Part shown: positions 16,786-25,160 of the stretch, one piece after another | Position numbering within the stretch: position 1 is the stretch's first letter | Layout: each line of letters begins with the position of its first letter | From: Chloroflexi bacterium UBA6077 | GTDB taxonomy: Bacteria > Chloroflexota > UBA6077 | DNA length: 64,000 bases | Direction: 5' to 3' | Assembly: GCA_002436065.1 (NCBI GenBank) | Contig: DIXP01000092.1 | Location: forward strand, 124,001 to 188,000 | Notes under the pieces: model-generated | What the model was told of the DNA's origin: nothing | Databases searched by the model: none | The model's input: the letters and a program-made list of their open reading frames with translations, nothing else | Program-made: the position numbers and the translations under genes

Positions 16786-16992
16786 TCAAGGATTCTTGTA
16801 CTTGAACGGGTTCTTGCTCCGTTTCTTTTCGTCCTCCAGGTATTCGGTAACAGCTCGCCAGGTGGTGACCCAGTCCCGACCTATCTTGACCGCGTCGATC
16901 CTACCTGTCCTGCATAGCCTCCTCAGGAATCCGGCACTAAGTCCGCTGCGGGCTGCTGCCTCCTTGAGCGAGATCAGCCGCTCTTCTCCCAA
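16786..16992 (-). CDS. Small excisionase-type (HTH_17) DNA-binding protein
   Basis: A 68-residue protein made of one winged helix of the MerR/excisionase type: LISLKEAAARSGLSAGFLRRLCRTGRIDAVKIGRDWVTTWRAVTEYL. The order of helix-turn-helix, basic turn (KIGRDW) and wing is typical of HTH_17 proteins. No integrase or phage gene is nearby, so it is either a stand-alone regulator, perhaps for the receiver-domain gene 106 bases downstream on the same strand, or a relic of a lost element. Confidence is high for the fold and low for the role. Confidence 0.7.
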   Translation of the reverse strand: MGEERLISLKEAAARSGLSAGFLRRLCRTGRIDAVKIGRDWVTTWRAVTEYLEDEKKRSKNPFKYKNP

Positions 16993-17155
16993 TGGCCTCC
17001 TGGCCTACATGTAAGCTGGGGGGATTATAGTGGCAAATGGCTGGCAAAACGAGCGCACTCGCGATATGGTGGCGGCAGCCGGGTTCGAAGAAATCTGCCT
17101 GGGGAGATTGGTGGCGGTGGAGGGTCACTGTCGTGACACTGCGACCTTGGACCTG

Positions 17156-17197
17156 TTGACAGAGCCACCATCCTGCAGCAAAATTAGACTAGTCTAA
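17156..17197 (+). promoter_or_regulatory. Iron-type promoter with DtxR/IdeR-like box 1
   Basis: TTGACA (17156-17161), a 17-base spacer and CAAAAT (17179-17184) form a sigma70-like promoter. The perfect palindrome TTAGACTAGTCTAA (17184-17197) begins at the last base of the -10. It resembles the DtxR/IdeR consensus half-site TTAGG..CCTAA with altered inner bases. It precedes the DtxR-FeoA fusion gene by 30 bases, suggesting autoregulation. Confidence 0.65.
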
Positions 17198-17226
17198 CTT
17201 AGGGTCTTCTAACTGGAGAGAAGAGT

Positions 17227-17934
17227 ATGGTTACTCAGCAGGTTGTTGAAGAGTATCTGGAGACCATCGCCATGCTGGAGGACCGTGGACAGCTTGCCAC
17301 CAACTCCTCTCTCGCCAAGAAAAGGGGGGTGTCTCCCCCTACTGTAACACAGATGCTCAACCGCCTCGCACGGTTGGGTTTGGTTACCCATCAAGGAAGG
17401 GGCGCGGTAGTGCTTACCCCTGCCGGGCGAAGCGCAGCTTCCTCGGTAGTGCGAAAGCACAGGTTGTGGGAACGCTTCCTTCATGATGTCCTGGGGTTAG
17501 ACAAGGAGAAGGTGAGCGAGGAGGCCTGTCGGCTGGAGCATGCCACCTCGCAGGTGGTGGAGCAATTGCTATTCCAAGCCGTCTGCAACAGCGAGACCTG
17601 CCCTGACGGCGAGCCGATTCCAGTGGCTGAGAGCCTCGAATCCGAACCCAACGGCCTCGACGCGAACCGGCAAAGCGAAGGGCAGGGGGCCGTCCGGCTG
17701 TCCGACCTACAGAAGGACGAGGTGGGTGTGGTCACAGTCCTCCCTGTGGGCCACAGATCGGCGTCGAGATTTCTGGCCATGGGCTTCACCCTCGGGGCAG
17801 AGGTCAAGATGATCCAGAACTTCGGCAATGGACCGGTGGTCGCCCTGGTGCGGGATACCCGTGTCGCCATGGGCAGGGGTGAGGCAGGGAGGGTCCTGGT
17901 GCATAAGAAGGAGGAGGACAGGGACGACAGCTAA
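17227..17934 (+). CDS. DtxR-family metal-dependent regulator fused to a FeoA domain
   Basis: A 235-residue regulator. Residues 1-60 form a winged helix (VVEEYLETIAMLEDRGQLATNSSLAKKRGVSPPTVTQML), about 65-125 the metal-binding and dimerisation region (RKHRLWERFLHDVLGLDKEKVSEEACRLEH), and about 155-230 an SH3-like FeoA domain (LAMGFTLGAEVKMIQNF... RVAMGRGEAGRVLV). Family members repress iron or manganese uptake genes when metal is replete. A DtxR-like palindrome and TTGACA promoter lie directly upstream. The gene stands alone: it is followed by a decayed ZIP transporter instead of a feo gene. A close paralogue is at 29081. Confidence 0.9.
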   Translation: MVTQQVVEEYLETIAMLEDRGQLATNSSLAKKRGVSPPTVTQMLNRLARLGLVTHQGRGAVVLTPAGRSAASSVVRKHRLWERFLHDVLGLDKEKVSEEACRLEHATSQVVEQLLFQAVCNSETCPDGEPIPVAESLESEPNGLDANRQSEGQGAVRLSDLQKDEVGVVTVLPVGHRSASRFLAMGFTLGAEVKMIQNFGNGPVVALVRDTRVAMGRGEAGRVLVHKKEEDRDDS

Positions 17935-18100
17935 GGCTGTCGCCGTGGATAGCCCTTCTAGTGGTCCGACACAGTGAAGGTGACGCGTCGCGCCTCTATG
18001 TTCCTGACGGAAGGGGACAAGATCCTGTCCTACCGGGACTGGCGGGCGAGCCGCCTGCGCTCCCGGCATAGGCCGCCGGCCGGCGGCCTATCGAAACCAG

Positions 18101-18373
18101 TTTGGCGGAGCACTAAAGACCCAGTGGCGGCTGCTTCGATATCGGCGGCTGCTCAGCGAGGGGATTGCCGTCTCGGTCCCCATCTGCTACTCCACGGGTA
18201 GCAACCATTACTCCTTCCTGTCTGGCCTAGCCGAGCCTCTGGGGGCATGCATCGGCTTCCTACCCGCGGCCAGTTTCTCCCGCTGGAAACCTTTGCCCTC
18301 GATGTCCAGGAGGGCGCAGAAGCCGATGTCATCCAGGAATACGACGAAGCCTGCCACAAACCCCCACCAATAA
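18101..18373 (+). pseudogene. Decayed ZIP-family metal transporter fragment
   Basis: Translation of this frame gives SEGIAVSVPICYSTGS followed by HYSFLSGLAEPLGACIGFL, the transmembrane IV-V metal-binding region of ZIP/GufA transporters (PEGIAV.VP.YYATGS...SFLSGLAEP.GA.IG). No start codon, N-terminal membrane segments or proper C-terminus can be found, and the frame breaks at 18373. It lies in a 596-base stretch between two DtxR-family genes. I read it as the remains of an iron/manganese/zinc importer once controlled by the upstream DtxR-FeoA regulator. The rest of 17935-18460 shows no other recognisable coding. Confidence 0.65.
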
Positions 18374-18460
18374 ACCCCTACCCGTTCACCACGACCAGCG
18401 TTACCTCCCCCGCCGTCAGCCGCTTCGACACGATGTCTTTGTGGATTCATAGCAAACCCC

Positions 18461-18516
18461 TTGACAACGCGAAACAGGCCGCTACAATTAGGGACACCTA
18501 AGTTAGGCAAGCCTAA
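18461..18516 (+). promoter_or_regulatory. Iron-type promoter with two DtxR/IdeR-like boxes
   Basis: TTGACA (18461-18466), 16-base spacer and TACAAT (18483-18488) are followed at once by TTAGGGACACCTAA (18488-18501) and TTAGGCAAGCCTAA (18503-18516). Both match the DtxR/IdeR half-site pattern TTAGG..CCTAA, and bound repressor would cover the transcription start. It drives the DtxR-FeoA-FeoA-FeoB operon starting at 18531. Confidence 0.85.
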
Positions 18517-18530
18517 ATACGGAGTCGAGA

Positions 18531-18989
18531 GTGGCCACCCGGCAAGTTGAGGAGTACCTACTGGCAATCGCGAGCCTGGAGAGGAAAGGCGTCGCCGTTA
18601 CCACCTCGGCCCTGGCGAAAGAGCGACGAGTATCACCCCCTTCGGTTACGGAGATGCTGCACCGGCTCTCGGAGCAGCATTTGGTGAGCTACGAACCTCG
18701 CGGCAAGATCGCCCTCACTGAAGCAGGCCGCGAGGTAGCTCGGACGCTGGTGCGGCGTCACAGGCTATGGGAGAGGTTCCTCCACGAGGTGCTGCACATA
18801 AGGTGGGATCGGGTGCACAGGGAGGCGTGCAAGCTAGAGCATGCTACCTCTCCAGAGGTCGAGGAACAGCTGGCCAGAGTGGTAGGCCATAACCCTGCTA
18901 GTCCCCACGGCTATCCCATCTCAGAGTCCGATGGCCAGGATGAGCATGTCGAAGCCGTTCCTCCCTCCGAGCTCTCCCCTCCTCAGTAG
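18531..18989 (+). CDS. DtxR-family metal-dependent regulator without FeoA domain
   Basis: A 152-residue DtxR-type regulator: winged helix (VEEYLLAIASLERKGVAVTTSALAKERRVSPPSVTEML), then the metal and dimer region (RRHRLWERFLHEVLHIRWDRVHREACKLEHATSPEVEEQLA). It ends where its two paralogues in this window carry on into a FeoA domain; a separate FeoA gene follows 43 bases later and resembles that fused domain. The GTG start is supported by GGAG seven bases upstream. It is the first gene of a split feo operon behind a double iron box, so it is probably an autoregulated iron repressor. Confidence 0.88.
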   Translation: MATRQVEEYLLAIASLERKGVAVTTSALAKERRVSPPSVTEMLHRLSEQHLVSYEPRGKIALTEAGREVARTLVRRHRLWERFLHEVLHIRWDRVHREACKLEHATSPEVEEQLARVVGHNPASPHGYPISESDGQDEHVEAVPPSELSPPQ

Positions 18990-19032
18990 GCGCGGATTGT
19001 TAGCATCGAGAACGAAATCTCAGGAGGTAGCT

Positions 19033-19308
19033 ATGCAAATCACTGCGACGCCCGTAGCCGCTCGGGAAGGATCGAAGGACAGGTTCCTCTCCGAATTGGC
19101 TTCAGGTCATACCGGCGTAGTTGGGGACGTCATCTCCGGCAAGGCCTTTCGCGCCCGCGCTTTCGCCCTTGGTTTCACCCCCGGTGAGCCGGTCACCGTG
19201 ATCCAAAACCCCCCGACCGGACCGATGATCGTGCTGGTACGGGGAGCCAGGGTCGCTCTGGGAAGAGGGGAAGCTATGAAGATATCCGTGTCGCGACCAA
19301 CCTTTTAA
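19033..19308 (+). CDS. feoA: FeoA-domain protein, detached-regulator-domain type
   Basis: A 91-residue SH3-like FeoA protein: GVVGDVISGKAFRARAFALGFTPGEPVTVIQNPPTGPMIVLVRGARVALGRGEAMKISV. The ATG at 19033 follows a perfect GGAGGT site. Sequence features (VIQN..TGP..VLVR..RVA.GRGEA) match the C-terminal FeoA domains of the DtxR-FeoA fusions at 17227 and 29081 better than the ordinary FeoA encoded next. It may thus be the domain that was, or became, separated from the regulator at 18531. A role in FeoB complex assembly or in modulating the repressor is possible. Confidence 0.85.
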   Translation: MQITATPVAAREGSKDRFLSELASGHTGVVGDVISGKAFRARAFALGFTPGEPVTVIQNPPTGPMIVLVRGARVALGRGEAMKISVSRPTF

Positions 19309-19332
19309 GAATAGAGATTGGAGGGAATGGCT

Positions 19333-19596
19333 ATGGTGGAAAAGACTATCAACCAGGTGCCGCTACATCAGCTACAGGTTGGACAGAGGGGCGTTGTTCT
19401 GCAGGTGGGCGGCAAAGGACCGGCTAGACAGCGCATGATGGACATGGGGCTGGTTCCCGGCGCCGAGGTCAAGGTGATGCGCGTAGCTCCACTAGGTGAC
19501 CCCGTCGAGTTCCAACTCAGGGGCTACAACCTCAGCCTGCGCAAGAGTGACGCGCACGCGATTACCGTGCGCGTGTCGGAGGGCAAGAGTCAATGA
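19333..19596 (+). CDS. feoA: FeoA, ferrous iron transport protein A
   Basis: An 87-residue FeoA: LHQLQVGQRGVVLQVGGKGPARQRMMDMGLVPGAEVKVMRVAPLGDPVEFQLRGYNLSLRKSDAHAITV, a full canonical match (MDMGLVPG, APLGDP, LRGYNLSLRK). FeoA is a small cytosolic partner required for FeoB-driven Fe(II) uptake. The ATG at 19333 is favoured because GGAGGG ends seven bases before it. It lies between the other FeoA-like gene and the separate FeoB GTPase gene in one operon. Confidence 0.9.
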   Translation: MVEKTINQVPLHQLQVGQRGVVLQVGGKGPARQRMMDMGLVPGAEVKVMRVAPLGDPVEFQLRGYNLSLRKSDAHAITVRVSEGKSQ

Positions 19597-19642
19597 TGTC
19601 CAAAGCTAGTCGAGTACTAACTGAATGGGAGGTCCGCTACTG

Positions 19643-20230
19643 ATGGCCGGAACAGCGAGCCGCGGAGTGAATGGGCAGGTCGCGACGTTGGAGCCCGAAG
19701 CGAAGACGGCTGGACGCAGGCTTACCATCGCTCTCGCCGGCAATCCCAACTCGGGGAAAAGCACTCTATTCAACGCCCTCACCGGTGCCAGACAGCACGT
19801 GGGCAACTGGCCGGGCAAGACGGTCGAGAAGAAAGAGGGCATCTGCCGCCGCAGTGGTCAGGAGATCAGCGTGGTGGATCTGCCCGGTACCTACAGCCTG
19901 ACCGCCTATTCTCAGGAAGAGACCATCGCCCGAGATTATATTCTTCAAGAGAAACCCGACGTGGTGATCGGCGTGTTGGATGCCAGCAACCTGGAGAGAA
20001 ACCTATATTTGGCGGTTCAACTGCTGGAGATGGGTACCAATCTGGTCATTGCCCTCAACATGAGCGACATAGCCGAGTCGAGGGGTCTACGCGTGGATTC
20101 GGAGAAGCTATCTCGGGGCCTGAAGGGCACGCCGGTGATACGCGCGGTGGCCAACCGGGGAGAGGGGATCGATAAGCTGTTGCAGGCGGTCATCGGGGCA
20201 GCGAGCGATCCGAAACGGATGACAAAGTAG
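19643..20230 (+). CDS. FeoB GTPase domain encoded as a separate protein
   Basis: A 195-residue protein corresponding only to the N-terminal G domain of FeoB: G1 GNPNSGKST, the FeoB switch segment QHVGNWPGKTVE, G3 DLPGTYSL, G4 NMSD and a C-terminal end of the G domain (RGEGIDKLLQAVIGAA). The membrane part follows as its own gene 25 bases later. The ATG at 19643 has GGGAGG upstream. The two parts are in different frames and the second has its own ribosome site, so this looks like a real gene split rather than one frameshift, although sequence error cannot be excluded from the text alone. Confidence 0.85.
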   Translation: MAGTASRGVNGQVATLEPEAKTAGRRLTIALAGNPNSGKSTLFNALTGARQHVGNWPGKTVEKKEGICRRSGQEISVVDLPGTYSLTAYSQEETIARDYILQEKPDVVIGVLDASNLERNLYLAVQLLEMGTNLVIALNMSDIAESRGLRVDSEKLSRGLKGTPVIRAVANRGEGIDKLLQAVIGAASDPKRMTK

Positions 20231-20255
20231 ATAGTGATAAGGAGTAGCATTTGCT

Positions 20256-21962
20256 ATGGCCACTGATATTCGAGGTGCCGCCAGACCGGTTGACCTGGTG
20301 GACTACGGGAGCGATGTCGAGCAAGAGATCGCTCGGCTGCAAGCGGCCATCGAGGAGATGCCGACGCTCACCTCTCGCTACCCATCCCGATGGCTGGCCG
20401 TCAAGCTGTTGGAGGGGGATCCCGAGATCGTCTCCCGATTCGACGTAACGCCCGCCCGCGACTCGGTTCTCGATCAGGCTCGTAGAAGCGCCGCGTTGCT
20501 GCAAGAGGCCCACGGTACCGACATCGACGCGATGGTCGCCGATCGCCGCTACAGCTTTATCCACGCCCTGACCAAGGATGTGGTGACGGGATCGAGTGAA
20601 GATCGGCTTACCTTATCGGACAGGATTGACGGTGTCGTCACCAATCGAGTGCTGGGTATACCCATCTTCCTGGCCGCAATGTGGTTTGTTTTCCAGATGA
20701 CCGTGGAGGTTTCCGCTTCCTACGTGGACTGGCTGGATGGGGTCATCGGCGGCCCCATTACCCGCTGGGCGGCGGCAATCCTCGACCTGTTGAGCCTGAG
20801 TGGCACCTGGATCGAGTCTCTGATTGTTGAAGGGATCATCGCCGGGGTTGGCGGGGTCCTGGTCTTCGTACCGGTACTACTCTTTCTCTATCTCTTCCTG
20901 GCGCTGTTAGAGGATTCCGGATACATGGCCCGTGCTGCCTTCGTCATGGACCGGCTGATGCATGCGCTGGGGCTGCACGGCAAGAGCTTCTTGCCACTGT
21001 TGATTGGCTTCGGATGCAACGTCCCGGCCATTTACGCCACGCGAGTCCTGGAGAGCGAAGAGGATCGAAAGCTCACCGGCTTCCTGGTTCCGATGATGAG
21101 CTGTGGAGCTCGGCTTCCAGTGTACGCGCTCTTCGCCGCCGCTTTCTTTCCTGAAGACGCGGGGCGCTTCGTCTTCGCCATGTACGTCATTGGGATCTTC
21201 TTCGCGATCGTCACTGGAGTAGTCCTTAAGCGCACCCTGTTCGCGAGCAAACCCCCAGCCCTGTTTGTGATGGAGCTTCCACCCTATCGCCTGCCCACCC
21301 TGAAGGGGGTGTTGATCCAGATGTGGGAGCGCACATCGGCCTTTCTCCGCAAGGCGACGACCATCATCATGGCCGTCTCGATCGTCCTGTGGGCACTTCT
21401 GAACATCCCCTCGGGCGTGGAGAACCCAAGGGACAGCCTGTTCGGCCAGATCAGCGCGACTATCGCACCCGTCCTTGCACCCGCGGGCTTCGGTGAGTGG
21501 GAGGCGGCGGGTTCGCTGGTGACCGGCTTCGTGGCAAAAGAGGTGGTAGTTGGAACCATGAGCCAGATCTACGTAGGGGCTGCCGAGGAGGAAGAGGCGG
21601 GGGAGCCTACGACCTTCTTCGAGGACCTGGGCGAGATCGCGGGGGGATTCTGGAACGCCACTGTGGACACGGTCAAGGCGACTGTAAGCGTCCTCCCAGG
21701 GATTGATCTAATGGGAGAGGGGGAAGCCGAGGAAGAGGACAGTGCTCTCGTAGAGGCTCTACAAGCTGCCTTCACTCCACTACAGGCGGTGGCTTTCTGC
21801 GTCTTCGTCCTGCTCTACGTCCCCTGCATGGTTGCCGTGGCCGCTATGCGCCACGAGTACGGCTCTCGCTGGATGCTGTTCAACGCCGCCTATCTAACGG
21901 TTCTGGGCTGGGTTGTGGCGACAATCATCTACCAGGGTGGGCGCCTGCTGGGCATGGGATAA
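20256..21962 (+). CDS. feoB: FeoB membrane domain encoded separately (Fe(II) transporter)
   Basis: A 568-residue protein starting in the spacer/helical region that follows the G domain (RYPSRWLAVKLLEGDPEI) and containing two Gate repeats: VFVPVLLFLYLFLALLEDSGYMARAAFVMDRLMHALGLHGKSFLPLLIGFGCNVPAI near residues 205-265, and the second gate around 380-440, ending in VPCMVAVAAMRHEYGSRWM. It would form the Fe(II) path across the membrane with the G protein encoded just upstream. Compared with full FeoB it has an acidic insertion (EEEEAGE ... EGEAEEED) at about 445-505. AAGGAG lies upstream of the ATG. Confidence 0.9.
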   Translation: MATDIRGAARPVDLVDYGSDVEQEIARLQAAIEEMPTLTSRYPSRWLAVKLLEGDPEIVSRFDVTPARDSVLDQARRSAALLQEAHGTDIDAMVADRRYSFIHALTKDVVTGSSEDRLTLSDRIDGVVTNRVLGIPIFLAAMWFVFQMTVEVSASYVDWLDGVIGGPITRWAAAILDLLSLSGTWIESLIVEGIIAGVGGVLVFVPVLLFLYLFLALLEDSGYMARAAFVMDRLMHALGLHGKSFLPLLIGFGCNVPAIYATRVLESEEDRKLTGFLVPMMSCGARLPVYALFAAAFFPEDAGRFVFAMYVIGIFFAIVTGVVLKRTLFASKPPALFVMELPPYRLPTLKGVLIQMWERTSAFLRKATTIIMAVSIVLWALLNIPSGVENPRDSLFGQISATIAPVLAPAGFGEWEAAGSLVTGFVAKEVVVGTMSQIYVGAAEEEEAGEPTTFFEDLGEIAGGFWNATVDTVKATVSVLPGIDLMGEGEAEEEDSALVEALQAAFTPLQAVAFCVFVLLYVPCMVAVAAMRHEYGSRWMLFNAAYLTVLGWVVATIIYQGGRLLGMG

Positions 21963-22005
21963 GATCGAGCCTGGTGGCGGCCCGCAGCGGCCAGAGCCGG
22001 GTCGC

Positions 22006-22037
22006 GTGGAGGGGTGCCGAGAATGGTGCCCCTCCAC
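22006..22037 (+). terminator. Hairpin after the split feo genes
   Basis: GTGGAGGGG pairs with CCCCTCCAC around a 14-base interior that can extend the stem. It lies 43 bases behind the FeoB membrane-domain gene. No T-tract follows, so it might attenuate rather than end transcription before the ABC gene. Confidence 0.45.
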
Positions 22038-22137
22038 ACCTTCATCGTCTGTCTGGCCGTACTGAGCGGCCGGAATTGGACGCAACGGATTATCACCGTA
22101 CCCCCGTTGAGTTGTCGGAAGGAATGAACAGGCTACT

Positions 22138-23943
22138 ATGGAAGTTGAGCGAACGACCCACAGAAAGCAAGGACTGGCGCGAATGATAGAGATCGCGGGG
22201 ACGAAGAAGCACTTTCTCTTCGCCTCGATGTTTCTCGCGTTGCTCGGCACCATCGCGCAGTTTATCCCCTTCGTGGCTATATACCTCCTGATAGACGAGT
22301 TGGCGCGGAACGCTAAAGATCTGTCGGCCATCGACGCGGAATACGTTTGGACGCTCGGCTTTGTGAGCCTCGGCTCCATCGCCGCCTACGGAATCCTCGT
22401 CTACCTATCCCTCATGCTCTCTCACGTGGCCGCCTACAATATCCTGTACGAGATCAGGATGTCGCTGGCAGACAAGCTTGCTCGTCTGCCCCTGGGCTAC
22501 TTCACAACCACGTCAACGGGTGAGATCAAGAAGGTGCTCTCCGAGGATGTGGAGCGGGTAGAGCTGTTCGTCGCCCACCACATCCCGGACTTGACCAGCG
22601 CCATCGTCTTCCCGCTTCTGACGATAGGATATCTCCTCATCACCGACTGGCGGCTGGCGCTGGCTGCCCTCGTTCCTCTGCCTCTGGCTCTCATGCTGCA
22701 GGGATCGATGTTTTGGTCGAAGCGAGCGCAACAGGCCAACCATGACTATCACTTCGGCCTGGAGAAGATGAACGGCACCATAGTGGAGTACGTCCGCGGG
22801 ATGCCGGTCGTGAAGGTTTTCAATCAGACCGCCGATGCCTTCCATCGACTTACCCAGGACGTATATGGATTCCGTGACTCCCAGAAGCGCGTCGTCGAAG
22901 AGTATTCGAGGGTCTACCCAGGATACCTTGCGTTGATCTCGTCGGGGCTGCTCTTCATCCTGCCGGTGGCGACGCTTCTACTCACCCGTGCGCCCTCCTA
23001 CCCGGTGTACATCATGTTCCTAATTTTGGGCACCAGGATCTACGAACCGCTGATTTCCGCGCTGATGCTGATCGCCGAGATGAACTATATGGCTTTGGGT
23101 GTGAAGCGGATCGACGACTTGAGAAGGGAGCCGCTGTTGCCGGAGCCGGACAGAGAGACCCCTCCCGCGGGATACGGCATCGAGTTCAAGAACGTCTCCT
23201 TCAGCTACGGGGGCGCCGACGTGCTGAAGGAAGTCAACTTCTCGGCCCCGGAGCGCTCTCTCACGGCCCTCGTGGGGCCTTCAGGCTCGGGAAAGACGAC
23301 CATAACCCGCCTCATAGCTCGCTTCTGGGACGCCGATGCGGGGAGCGTTTGTGTCGGTGGTAGAGACGTGAGGGAGATCGGAACCGAGCAGTTGATCTCC
23401 TACATCAGCATGGTCTTCCAGGACGTGTATCTCTTCCACGACACTATCTTGAACAACATCAAGGTCGGTAAGAAAGACGCCACTCGGGAAGAGGTGGTGG
23501 AGGCGGCGAAGAAGGCGCGCTGCCACGAGTTCATCGCGGCGCTTCCTGGCGGGTACGACATCATGGTAGGGGAGGGGGGATCGACTCTCTCCGGTGGCGA
23601 GAAGCAGAGGGTTTCCATCGCGCGGGCGATCTTGAAAGATGCCCCCATCGTTCTGCTGGATGAGGCCACGGCGTCGCTGGATCCGGAGAACGAGATCCAC
23701 ATCCAGGAGGCCATCGACGAACTGGTGAAGCGGAAGACGGTGATCATGATCGCCCACCGCTTGCAGACCGTGGTGAGGGCCAGGAACATCGTCGTGCTGG
23801 AGGAGGGACGGGTGGTTGAGCATGGAACCCATGCGGAGTTGATGGCTCAGGAAGGACTGTATGCCCACCTGTGGCAGGAACAGCAAAAGGCCCGGGGCTG
23901 GAAGTTCGGGCGGGCCACGGCAGCCCTGGCCGCGAGGGGCTAG
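22138..23943 (+). CDS. ABC transporter with fused membrane and ATPase domains (type IV exporter fold)
   Basis: A 601-residue half-transporter: six-helix membrane domain (about 25-310), then an ATPase with Walker A GPSGSGKTT, the Q-loop segment VFQDVYLFHDTI, signature LSGGEKQR, Walker B IVLLDEATASLD and H-loop IAHR. Its sequence resembles the siderophore-importing exporter-fold group (IrtAB/YbtPQ), which fits the iron locus, but lipid or drug export is possible. Only one half is encoded, so it would work as a homodimer or with a distant partner. An in-frame ATG at 22183 is an alternative start. Confidence 0.8.
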   Translation: MEVERTTHRKQGLARMIEIAGTKKHFLFASMFLALLGTIAQFIPFVAIYLLIDELARNAKDLSAIDAEYVWTLGFVSLGSIAAYGILVYLSLMLSHVAAYNILYEIRMSLADKLARLPLGYFTTTSTGEIKKVLSEDVERVELFVAHHIPDLTSAIVFPLLTIGYLLITDWRLALAALVPLPLALMLQGSMFWSKRAQQANHDYHFGLEKMNGTIVEYVRGMPVVKVFNQTADAFHRLTQDVYGFRDSQKRVVEEYSRVYPGYLALISSGLLFILPVATLLLTRAPSYPVYIMFLILGTRIYEPLISALMLIAEMNYMALGVKRIDDLRREPLLPEPDRETPPAGYGIEFKNVSFSYGGADVLKEVNFSAPERSLTALVGPSGSGKTTITRLIARFWDADAGSVCVGGRDVREIGTEQLISYISMVFQDVYLFHDTILNNIKVGKKDATREEVVEAAKKARCHEFIAALPGGYDIMVGEGGSTLSGGEKQRVSIARAILKDAPIVLLDEATASLDPENEIHIQEAIDELVKRKTVIMIAHRLQTVVRARNIVVLEEGRVVEHGTHAELMAQEGLYAHLWQEQQKARGWKFGRATAALAARG

Positions 23944-23978
23944 TTCAAGCCCAACCTACGCAAGACAGAGGTATCAAG

Positions 23979-25100
23979 ATGGAGCTGACGCGCAGAGACT
24001 GGTGGCAGATTCAGGATGACCTGCGCTGCCCGGTGATCGGTACCTGCCTGACCACGGAGGAGCAGCGCGGTATCTTGAGGAAGCTCAAGGTGCCGGTCAA
24101 GGAACTGGAAGACGTAGTAGTGCACAGGCTGCTGGTGCATAGCTGCGACTCGGATAGCCCGATTGCTCGCCGTGTGCAGCTCTGCCTGGAAAGCAAGTAC
24201 CGCCGTGACATCAGGGAGTGGGGCACTTGCCAAGAGCGGGATCTCCTGCCTCGTTGGGGAGCGGGACTCCAATGCGGCAAGATCGACGCCGCGCTGTGGA
24301 TCACGGCGACGCATCCCGGCCTGTCGGAACATGTCGTCTCCAAGATCTCTGGCGACGTTCACATGCTGATGCATCGTCAGGGAGAGGTGGTGAGGCAGAA
24401 GCTGCAGCAGATCGAGCAGCAGAGTGCTCAGATCCAACAGTTGCGTGACAAGCTGCATAAGGCCCAGGCCCGCGGCAGGGAGATTGCCCAGGCCCTACAT
24501 GCCTCGGAGATCAGCCGTGCTGAGCTGGAGCTGAAGCTCTCGCGGCTTCGCGAATCGCCAAAGCAAGACGAGGATATCGACTCTCGCCTCGCACGACTCG
24601 AAAAGGCGGAACGCCAAATCCAGACGCAAGAGGCGGTGATCGAACGTCTAAAGGAGGAAAATAGGCAGATCATCGCCGAACTGGCGTCTACAAACGACTT
24701 CAACAATGCGATGCGAGCCGCATTACGGGATATGCTGGAAACCTTGCAGCAAGAAGCAGACACGTGCCAGCCCTGTGCAAACCGTGACCTGTGCGAGAAA
24801 CGGATACTGCTCGTGGGAGGCATGACCCGGCTGCGGGCGATCTATCAGGTTCTGATCGAAGACATGGGCGGAGAGTTCAAGCATAATGATGGTCGCACGA
24901 GCGGCGGCGACCGCGAGATGGTGGAGCAGGTCCGTTGGGCTGATATAGTATTGTGCCCGGTGGACATCAATAGCCATGGCGCCTGTCTGAGCGTCAAGAA
25001 GGCATGCAAGAGGATGAACAAGCCCTGCCATCTGTTGCCCAGTTCCGGTGTGAGCAGCATCGCGCGAGCGCTGACCGGCTACTGCAGTGCGGCAGTGTGA
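23979..25100 (+). CDS. Coiled-coil protein with C-terminal DUF2325 domain
   Basis: A 373-residue cytosolic protein. The N-terminal 120 residues hold several conserved Cys/His; about 130-265 is a long coiled coil rich in Gln/Glu/Arg; and about 278-370 is a DUF2325 domain (ILLVGGMTRLRAIYQVLIEDMGGEFKHNDGR and VLCPVDINSHGACLSVKKACK), with a short CQPCANRDLC cysteine motif just before it. DUF2325 proteins are uncharacterised and resemble a Rossmann-like sensor. The ATG at 23979 starts the conserved part. It follows the ABC transporter gene by 35 bases and may be in the iron operon. Function unknown. Confidence 0.75.
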   Translation: MELTRRDWWQIQDDLRCPVIGTCLTTEEQRGILRKLKVPVKELEDVVVHRLLVHSCDSDSPIARRVQLCLESKYRRDIREWGTCQERDLLPRWGAGLQCGKIDAALWITATHPGLSEHVVSKISGDVHMLMHRQGEVVRQKLQQIEQQSAQIQQLRDKLHKAQARGREIAQALHASEISRAELELKLSRLRESPKQDEDIDSRLARLEKAERQIQTQEAVIERLKEENRQIIAELASTNDFNNAMRAALRDMLETLQQEADTCQPCANRDLCEKRILLVGGMTRLRAIYQVLIEDMGGEFKHNDGRTSGGDREMVEQVRWADIVLCPVDINSHGACLSVKKACKRMNKPCHLLPSSGVSSIARALTGYCSAAV

Positions 25101-25160
25101 ACAGGTGCTGAAGTCACGCCGGCGGACAGGAACCGCCGTGATAAGGAGGCTCCGCTGGAA

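Noticed and set aside
16786..16992. Prophage or integrative element marked by an excisionase
   Set aside because: No integrase, phage gene or attachment-site repeat is found around it; the fold is also used by ordinary small regulators.
17974..18201. Small plus-strand gene upstream of the ZIP remnant
   Set aside because: No ribosome site and no recognisable domain, and it overlaps the ZIP-like frame in another phase.
18208..18567. Minus-strand gene between the two DtxR-family genes
   Set aside because: It overlaps the iron promoter and the start of the 18531 gene and has no family features; the plus-strand ZIP remnant explains the coding-like signal.
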